The notes under the pieces were generated by a model, which worked only from the letters and a program-made list of their open reading frames with translations, did no database searches and was not told the DNA's origin. A program made the translations under genes and the position numbers. From assembly GCA_020137815.1 (NCBI GenBank), contig CM035360.1, forward strand, positions 4,203,558 through 4,267,557: a DNA stretch of 64,000 nt. The letters are read 5' to 3'. This DNA is from Hormiphora californensis. Taxonomy: Eukaryota; Ctenophora; Tentaculata; Cydippida; Pleurobrachiidae. Numbering within the stretch: position 1 is the stretch's first letter; each line of letters begins with the position of its first letter. Shown here in pieces: positions 37,901 to 48,000 of the stretch.

Positions 37901-40900
37901 TTATGATGGTTGAGAGTGAGTTAGGAGGATACAAATATTTAGGAATTCGTTGGGGGAGATTTAATATTATTTACTTGTTACAATAGTTATGGAGAGATAA
38001 GAATTTGGGTCAATGTTTTAGATGAGTAGGAATAGCGAGTAGCCGCATACAAGTGATTGTGTGACGTGCCGAGAGGAGAAGCTGCCACGTCAGCCTTGAC
38101 TGGCGTGGACCGCGTGATTTGAGAAAGAGGTGACCAGGGAGCGAGATATGAGAGGAGAGAGTTCTGTTTTAGGGGATTAGAATCTGTTGCTCGGGAGATG
38201 GTGGGAAACCATTTCTCTCATATATATATATATTGGCTTTGCCCGAGTTTTGTGAGTCTCGTAGCATTTACACCACAATGCGCACCAGTGGTGCGCATTG
38301 TGGTGCGGCACCACATATTTCATGAAAACGTGTCAAAGAAGTGGTTTATGAAGGAGCATGAGCAGTTGCATAGCAGGTAGCGGTGGACATTTAATTATCC
38401 TTCTACCGAAAAAAAACATAAATTTAGTCCAAAACCAATTAAATAAATTAGTTTCGATGCCCGAGCCAACAATTTAATATTCCATTATCTATGACAGTAG
38501 CTTAAAGGTATTATACCCGTATAGTAACACCACATGGGCCCAAACTAATATATTTACTTTTGTTTTTTTGGACTAAACTTTGACATATTTGGATGTAATT
38601 GGAAGTAACTACATGTAATTAAAATGTAATTAAAATGTAATTAAAATGTAATTAAAGGCTCTAAATGACCCCAAGTGCCTAGTTAAACAAACTTTGGCGT
38701 ATTAGGATTACCTGAGACTAGCGGGTGACCAAATTTAAGCCGGTTTCGGGTCGAATGACGTAAATACTCAACGTTTTGGTCGAGAAATATCCAGTAACAT
38801 TATATACGCGATAGGACTGGGTACACGATAGGACTGGGTACACGATAGATACAGTTTCTGGAGTACAGTAATCCTAATTGCAGTGAGTCAGGTGGTTGCG
38901 ACTTTTACTTCAAGCACTTTGAAATCACCGTCGAAGGAAACATCGATACGACAATAAATAGAATAGATCTCCCAATTAATACCAACGTTGTGGATTTGAC
39001 TACTGTTTTGGCGTGTAAAAGAAACGTTTTTTTCCCAATGAGAGCAACAGTTAGTACGAGCTGGGAAGTTTGGGAAAATGATGGGTCGGTGCTCGGGGGT
39101 GATAAAATCCAAGACATCAACATTTATATCCCTCTCTCAAACTACACAGCCTCCCCGGTTTGGCAGACTAGAAAATATTCTGGGACAACAGAAGAAGGAA
39201 ACACAGCTGTTCTGTCGTACAAATTCCGGATCTTTTGTTATGGAAACTTTCAAGGGAAGGGATGTGATGATTGTGCTGACAACTACTATCCTACTGGAAA
39301 CTGCTCTGTACACTGCATCCCACCTTCTGGAATGTTGACCTGTACTGACCAGGGACAGTTAGTCTGTGAAGATCACGTCATAGGAGATACCTGTGACACC
39401 TGTGAAACAGGGTGGGACATTGGGACCAACTGTACGACTTGTGCTGACAACTACTATCCTGCTGGAGACTGCTCTGTACACTGCATCCCACCTTCTGGAA
39501 TGATGACCTGTACTGACCAGGGACAGTTAGTCTGTGAAGATCACGTCATAGGAGATACCTGTGACACCTGTGATATTGGCTGGGATATTGGGACCAACTG
39601 TAGCTCCTGTTCTCCACATTTCTATCCAGCTGGGAATTGTTCGGTAAAGTGTGTCTCTGTCCCAACCATGTCAACTTGTGACAGCCAGGGGAATCTGATA
39701 TGTGAAGATCACGTAACAGGGACCAACTGCACGAGCTGTGAGGAGGATTGGACAGGCGAGAAATGTGACTCTTGTGCAGATAACTTCTATCCAGCCGGGG
39801 ATTGCACTGTTCATTGCCTGTCTGATGATAACTTTGCGTGCACTACTCAGGGAGTTCGGCTGTGTAAAATAGGAAGTACTGCAGAGGAATGTGTTTCTCA
39901 AAACAACAACTTGGTCTGGAAGGCTATCCTGGGTGGTATGATATCTGGTCTCACTGTGGTTCTACTCGCCGGATTGGTTGGGATAATCGTGATGACTATT
40001 AAAAGGAGGAGGAATACTACCGCTGAACCGATTGTTCATCAAGGCCCAACAACCCAGCAGGAACATGATTATGTGGAGATGAACGACTTCACAAACAAGC
40101 CCATAACATCTGAACCCGGGGTATAATGACTGAGGAGATTAGACTTTCACCATAATTGGTTTTGAACTGTGAAACGGCTTTAATATACGTGATGATCGCA
40201 AAAGGCGTACCCTCGTCCTTGTTTCGTTTTGGCAATATGTAATTCTTGTTGATTAAGAAAATTTAATGATCTTCCGAAAAAACTTTTCCTAAAATTTCAA
40301 AAATTCATAGTCAATTGTTCGTATAATTTATGTTTAAGAATATAATGTGCATTATTTCTCTTCTCCCGAAAAAAGTTTTTACTGTCAAAAATGACTAACA
40401 ACTGAAATGAATCCATGGGTTGTTTTGCATTGAATTCTTTGGTCTAGAAACTATCGGATAGAATCATTTTTAGAACTTTTTTCTGGATGTCACCCTAAAA
40501 ACCACCCTGTCGACAGAGGCCCCACCCCACATTTTCTCCCTCTCCCTACCCAAGGTGCCCCTGTCCCTAGCACCCCAAACCCTCTCCTTACCCAAGGTGC
40601 CCCTGTCCCTAGTGCCCCCAACCCTCTCCTTGCCTTGTCCTCCCTTTTATAGAATTAAAAAAAGGGTTTGAACAAAACAATCCTCTCCACCCCGCCCCAT
40701 ACAGCCAACTCCACAGATTCTCACTCTACTTACCTAAGCTACCCTTGTCCCCAGTGCCCCCAACCCTCTACTTACCTAAGCTACCCTTGTTGAACTTCAT
40801 GTGGTAGAGGTACTCACTCTACTTACCTAAGCTACCCTTGTTGAACTTCATGTGGTAGAGGTACTCACTCTACTTACCTAAGCTACCCCTGTCCCCAGTG

Positions 40901-43900
40901 CCCCAACCCTCTACTTACCTAAGCTACCCTTGTTGAACTTCATGTGGTAGAGTTCCTCACTCTACTTACCTAAGCTACCCTTGTTGAACTTCATGTGGTA
41001 GAGGTACTCACTCTACTTACCTAAGCTACCCTTGTTGAACTTCATGTGGTAGAGGTACTCACTCTACTTACCTAAGCTACATTGGGACCAACTGTACGAC
41101 TTGTGCTGACGACTATTATCCAGCTAGAGACTGCTCTCTACACTGCATCCCTACTCCCGAAATGTCAACCTGTAATGACCAGGGACAGTTAGTCTGCGTT
41201 CCCAATAGAAAAGGTTTGAATTGCGATATTTGTGTAGATAACTTCTATCCAGCCGGAAATTGTTCAGTAAAGTGTGTCTCTGTCCCAAACATGTCAACTT
41301 GTGACAGCCAGGGTACTCTGGTTTGTGAGCCCCATGTCACAGGGACCAACTGTGACAAATGCCTAACAGGATGGGACATTGGGACCAACTGCACGAGCTG
41401 TGAGGAGGATTGGACAGGCGAGATATGCGACTCATGTGCAGATAACTACTATCCAGCCGAGAATTGCACTGTCCACTGCCTGTCTGATGATAACTTTGCG
41501 TGCACTGCTCAGGGAGTTCGGCTGTGTATAATAGGAAGTACTGCAGAGGAATGTGTTTCCCACAACAAGGCTATCCTGGGTGGTATGATATCTGGTCTCA
41601 CTGTGGTTCTACTCGCCGGATTGGTTGGGATAATCGTGATGACTATGAAAAGGAGGAGGAATACTGCCGCTGAACCGATTGTTCATCAAGGCCCAACAAC
41701 CCAGAAGGAACATGATTATGTGGAGATGGATGACGTCACAAACAAGCCCATCTAGCACCTGAACCCGGGGTATTCATGACTGGAGAGATTAGACTTTCAC
41801 CATAATTGGTTTTGAACTGTGAGACGGCTTTAATATACGTGATGATCGCAAAAGGCGTACCCTCGTCCTTGTTTCGTTTTGGCAATAATTCTTGTTGATT
41901 AAGAAAATTTAATGATCTTCCGAAAAAAATTTTCCTAAAATTTCAAAAAGTCATAGTCAATTGTTCGTATAATTTATGTTTAAGAATATAATGTGCATTT
42001 AATATTTCTCTGTCAACAAGAATAAATACATTATGTTTCATAATGCTATGTTTCCCTGCCAACCTTTCATTTCTAACACGAAGGCGGGACAGACATTTCG
42101 GATCATTTATAAATCAACCAAACAGTATAGAACAAATCCTTGTGTTTTAGTAACACTAAATTGTGTGCCACATTGCGGAATTGCGCGGCACACAATTCCT
42201 GAAAACGTGTCAATGAAGTGGTTTATGAAGGAGCAGGTTGTTGTTGTGTGTGCGGCTCTAGTTGCTACATGTCGCCCCTCGCAACCTGAAACGGGACAAG
42301 AGAGCTGACTTGCTACACATAGTCACTATATCCGTGAAGGCCCCGATTTAGTGGCCCCCGATTTAGTGGCACCCCCGATTTTGTGGCACCCCCAAAAATT
42401 TTTTGTGAAATTTTTTGTGAAATTTTTTGAAAATTTTTCAAAGAAACACCAGCCATGTCCGAATCGTTTTTCGAATCAGTGAATCTTATCGCATGTCCTG
42501 CTGCTAATAAGGAACCATAATAAAGTTCAAGAGCCTCCAAGAGCGCACCCCATCCAAGAGAGACCAAAATCAAGAGCGCACCACAATCAAGAGAGACCAA
42601 AATCAAGAGCACACCACAATCAAGAGAGACCAAAATCAAGAGCACACCACAATCAAGAGAGACCGAATCAAGAGCACACCACAATCAAGAGAGACCAAAT
42701 CAAGAGCGCACCACAATCAAGAGAGCTCCCTATCCAGAAGATACCAGATGTGGTGCGCTCTTGAATTTGGCCTCTCTTGATTGTGGTGCGCTCTTGATTT
42801 GGTCTCTCTTGATTGTGGTGTGCTCTTGATTTTGGTCTCTCTTGATTGTGGTGTGCTCTTGATTTTGGTCTCTCTTGATTGTGGTGCGCTCTTGATTTTG
42901 GTCTCTCTTGGATTGGGTGCGCTCTTGGAGGCTCTTGAACTTTATTACGGTTCCTTATTAGACGGTTCGGAACGAACCGATACGTGATCCCCATGGGGCC
43001 ATTGAATCACAAGTTCACCAAGCGTCTAAATTTCGATTCGATGGGGATCACGTTTCGATTCGTCCCGAACCGTCTAATTAGTAGCAGGACATGCGATAAG
43101 ATGCACCGATTCGAAACAGGATTCGGACGTGGCTGGTATACCTTTAAAAATTTTTTTTGCAAAATTTTATAGTAAGATTGCCAATGCTTTGATCGGTGCT
43201 CCCCATAAATTTTGAGAGAAAAAGTTATTTTGAAATTTTGATACTTCCTCACCTGCTTAGGGTGCCCTAATTCGGCATGGTATCACGTATCGGTTCGTTT
43301 CGAACCCGCTAATTAGACAGGATATCCAGTAAGCTGCACCGATTCGAAACACAAATTGGACGGGCCGGTATAACTTTTTTTTGGGGGGGGGGGGGGTGGC
43401 GGCCAACATCGGCCTGAATATAAATACGTGTAGACACTTAACAATGATAAAAACTGTAATAAATTAAATATAAAATGAGTCTATTGCCCCACTTGATATA
43501 GCTGCTCGTCCCTGCTGCCCTCGCCCCTCAATCTACCCCGATGCCCCCTGATGGAAACAGTTATTGATCGCACCATGGCGAAAGATAGTCTGAGTCGAAG
43601 ATAACGGATGCATTGGTCGTAGGTGTATCCCGTTTTCTTAGCTTTCTTATCGGCTAGCTGTTTCAGTGTATTTTTGAATTCCCGACCGAGACCCCCCGTC
43701 GTGGACATTACCAGAGGTGTAAATGAAGATTTTTCCACTTCAATGACCCGATGAAGGTAGCCAGTCTTTTTCTCCCTCTCATGTTTTTCATACACTTTAG
43801 AGATTGCCTGGTTAGAGTTGGATGCCACCCTAGGATTAAATACCCTCACATCAAAATAGGTGTTATCCATGCTAGACCAGAAATCACGTGTACTGATATC

Positions 43901-44936
43901 TAGGCGAGCTCCATCCGCCGTAATAGTTCCCTCTGGGAGACTCATTCCTCGTACATTTAGCAGATGGGGTTCAAATTTCGTGTCATGACACACATTACTG
44001 AACTCACTTGCAATAAAGTCTCTCACGTTGTTGTGGCGAAAGCATACAAAACCGCCGATCTTACATGAGATTGAGTGATCGATACTATTTTCCTCTCCAC
44101 ACACGCAGTTGGTAGGCAGTGCTTCTCCTGTCAGCGTCAGGTTGTATCGTGCAGACAGAGCATCATGCCACTCTTGTCTGTTCAGGGTAAAGTTTAATGC
44201 TTGGAGGGGAAGACAAGTAAGCCAAGAAGATGCACCTTTCTCAGACAGGAGATCAAGGTTCCTGCTTTCGGCGCTAGTCATTTTGCTTCGAATCTCCTCA
44301 ATTTTCTGATGATGAATGTCATTTTTGGTACGGCGAATAATTGATGATTTCTCAGTTTGTTGGTTTTTGTCAACCTGAAATGTTTCGTGTTGGCCAAGAA
44401 CCGCTGCAGACAAGTCTTCTGTGATGAACTTAGAAAAGCTGTACTCCGAATCCGCCGGTATAACTTAGAAAATTTTCACAATTTTTTGAAAAAATTATTT
44501 TATAGTTTTCTATTTCTAATCAGAAATGATCATGTCAACAATACATGAACATTGCATATAACAGTTAGAGGTGTCTTTAGTTTTAGTATAGCATTTTGGG
44601 CATAAAATAGGTTTTTATTGGCCAAATATGGCTCACCTCGATTTAGTGGCACCCCGATTTAGTGGCAGGATTTTTTCCCCCCGAGGATGCCACTAAATCG
44701 GGGTCCGACTGTATTTGCATGTAGTTGGAAGTAATTGTACATGTAATTAAAATGTAATTAAAGTGTATTTACATGTAATTAAAGGCTCTAAATGACCCCA
44801 AATGACAAGTTAAACAAACTTTGACGTATTTGAATGTCCTGAGACTATACTAGCAGGTGACCAAATTTAAGCAGGTTTCGGGTCGGATTCATCATGATGT
44901 TAATGCTCCACGTTTTGGTCGAGACATTATATCCAG

Positions 44937-45000
<64 letters not shown>

Positions 45001-48000
45001 GGGGCCTGGCAAGGCCCCCCGACCCGAATATAACCCAAACTCAACCCATCCCCCCTAAAACATCCCCCCTAAAACTAAAACAACGGGGCCGAGCCGACAG
45101 GCCCTTAATACCAGATGAAAAAAAACCATAACCATTCGGGGCCTGGCAAGGCCCCCCGACCCGAATATAACCCAAACTCAACCCATCCCCACTAAAACAT
45201 CCCCCCTAAAACTAAAACAACGGGGCCGAGCCGACAGGCCCTTAATACCAAATGAAAAAAAAACCATAACCATAACCATAAACCATAAACCATAAAACCA
45301 TAGATATTTTTAGAGTGAAAGTTTTGAAGCCCCCTGAAGTAGTAGAGAGGTGTTCTATGGCTCGTTGGAAAGGTCTCGAGGTCCCGCGACGTATAGGGGG
45401 TGTGGCGATGGGTGTGCCCAAACCCATAAGGGGTAGGACGCGAAAAACAGTCAAAATAAGGGGTATACAGAACTTGGCAATTAGAAGGAGTAGAAAGGTG
45501 TTCTAGGGTGCGTTCGAAAGCTCTCGAGGTGCTGAAGTAATTGGAATGTAATTGGAAGTAATTACATGTAATTAAAATGTAATTACATGTAATTAAAGGG
45601 TAATTACATGTAATTAAAAGGTCTAAATGACCCCAAATGACAATTCAGACATATTTTGACATATTTGGAGGCCCTGAGACCAGCGGGTGGCAAAATTCAA
45701 TCCGGTTTCGGGTCGGCTGACGTAAAAACTCCGCGTTTTGGTCGAGGTAACCATAAAACCATAACCATAGATATTTTTAGAGTGAAAGTTTTGAAGCCCC
45801 CTGAAGTAGTAGAGAGGTGTTCTATGGCTCGTTGGAAAGGTCTCGAGGTCCCGCGACGTATAGGGGGTGTGGCGATGGCCAAACCCAAACCTATAAGGGG
45901 TAGGACGCGAAAAACAGTCAAAATAAGGGGTATACAGAACTCGGCAATTAGAAGGAGTAGAAAGGTGTTCTAGGGTGCGTTCGAAAGCTCTCGAGGTACT
46001 GAAGTAATTGGAATGTAATTGGAAGTAATTACATGTAATTAAAATGTAATTACATGTAATTAAAGGGTAATTACATGTAATTAAAAGGTCTAAATGACCC
46101 CAAATGACACTTCAGACATATTTTGACATATTTGGAGGCCCTGAGACCAGCGGGTGGCCAAATTTAATCCGGTTTCGGGTCGGCTGACGTAAAAACTCCG
46201 CGTTTTGGTCGAGGTATATATATATATATATATATATATAATAGCGATAGGACTGAATCATTCAGTCTGAATGCCATTCATTCATATTGAAAAGTGGGCC
46301 GGGAAACCTTGTGTGACGTGTCTGTCATTCACTGAATGACACACAGGTCACACGAGCCGGGTGCCCGGCTCACTTTTCAATATGCGTCTACTCATTTTGT
46401 TATTTCTCTTGCTCCTTCAGGTAATTGAGATAGTTTTTTAATTTAAATTAATGACATTTTACTTTGTATTAATTAGTATAATTTTCCCGTTCCAAAAATC
46501 ATTTCTCTCTCTCCAGGTCCAGAACCTTGAAGCACGTGGGACATTTGAGATACAGTTTCTGGAGTATAGTAATCCTGATTACAGTGAGTCAGGTGATTTT
46601 TACTTTTACTTCAAAGACTTTCAATTCGGCTTCAATGGAATCTATGATTGGGGTGCAAATTATATAGATCTCCCAATTAATACCAACGTTGTGGATTTGA
46701 CTGGAATTGATTGGGCGTGGATAAACCATGTTGGTTTCCCAATGAGAGCAACAGTTGGTACGAGCTGGGACGTTTACGTTTACGTTTGGGAAAATGATGG
46801 GTCGATGGTCAGGGATGATAAAATTCAAGACATCAACATTTCCATCCCTCTCTCAAACTACACAGCCTCTTCAGTTTGGCAGACTAGAAAATATTCTGGG
46901 ACAACAGAAGAAGGAAACACAGCTGTTCTGTCGCTTAAATTCCGTATATCAAGTTGTGATTCGCACTTTGAAGGAAAGGGATGTGATGATTGTAAGGAAA
47001 AGTGGGAAGGAAGCATTTGTGATATTTGCAGAGGAAACTGGAAGGAACCTGATTGTGATACTGGCTGTGATACTGGCTGGGATATTGGGACCAACTGTAC
47101 GACTTGTGCTGACAACTACTATCCTGCTGGAGACTGCTCTGTACACTGCATCGCGGATCCTGGAATAACGACCTGTGATGACAAGGGACAACCGGTCTGC
47201 GTTCCCAATAGAAAAGGTTTGCAATGCTACTTTTGTGCAGATAACTTCTATCCAGCCGGGGATTGCACTGTTCACTGCCTGTCTGATGATAACTTTGAGT
47301 GCACTGCTCAGGGAGTTCGGCTGTGTACAATAGGAAGTACTGCAGAGGAATGTGTTTCCCAAAACAACAACCTGGTCGGGGAGGCTATCCTAGGTGGTAT
47401 GATATCTGGTCTCACTGTGGTTCTACTCGCCGGATTGGTTAGGATAATCGTGGTTACTATTAAAAGGAGGAGGAATACTGCCGCTGAACCGATTGTTCAT
47501 CAAGGCCCAACAACCCAGCAGGAACATGATTATGTGGAGATGGATGACGTCACAGACAAGCCCATCTAACATCTGAACCCGGGGTATAATGACTGGAGAG
47601 ATTAGACTTTCACCATAATTGGTTCTGAACTGTGAAACGGCTTTAATAATTAATATACGTGATGATCGCAAAAGGCGTACCCTCGTCCTTGTTTCGTTTT
47701 GGCAATAATTCTTGTTGATTAAGAAAATTTAGTGATCTTCCGAAAATTTTTTTCCTAAAATTTCAAAAAGTCATAGTCAATTGTTCGTATAATTTATGTT
47801 TAAGAATATAATGTGCATTATTTCTCTTCTCCCGAAAAAAAGTTTTGACTGTCAAAAACAAATTTGACTGTCAAAAATGACTAACAACTGAAATGAATCC
47901 ATGGGTTGTTTTGCATTGAATTCTTTGGTCTAGAAACTATCGGATAGAATCATTTTTAGAACTTTTTTCTGAATGTCACCCTAAAAACCACCCTGTCGAC

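Larger units (their letters stand above)
42337..44713. mobile_element. pogo-like MITE copy split by a foldback and a LINE
   Basis: The core sequence is collinear with the 851-bp element at 53092-53942: CCCCGATTTAGTGGC repeats at the left, GAACCGATACGTGATCCC in the middle, and GGGGTCCGACTG at the right end. It is interrupted at about 42507-42961 by a hairpin and at 43376-44453 by a retroelement. The left terminus has lost the CAGTCGGA part. Confidence 0.75.

Noticed and set aside
41990-42308. 91-aa plus-strand frame with a string shared at 38.3 kb
   Set aside because: The shared part (ENVS-KWFMKE) is a short duplicated repeat; frames diverge around it.
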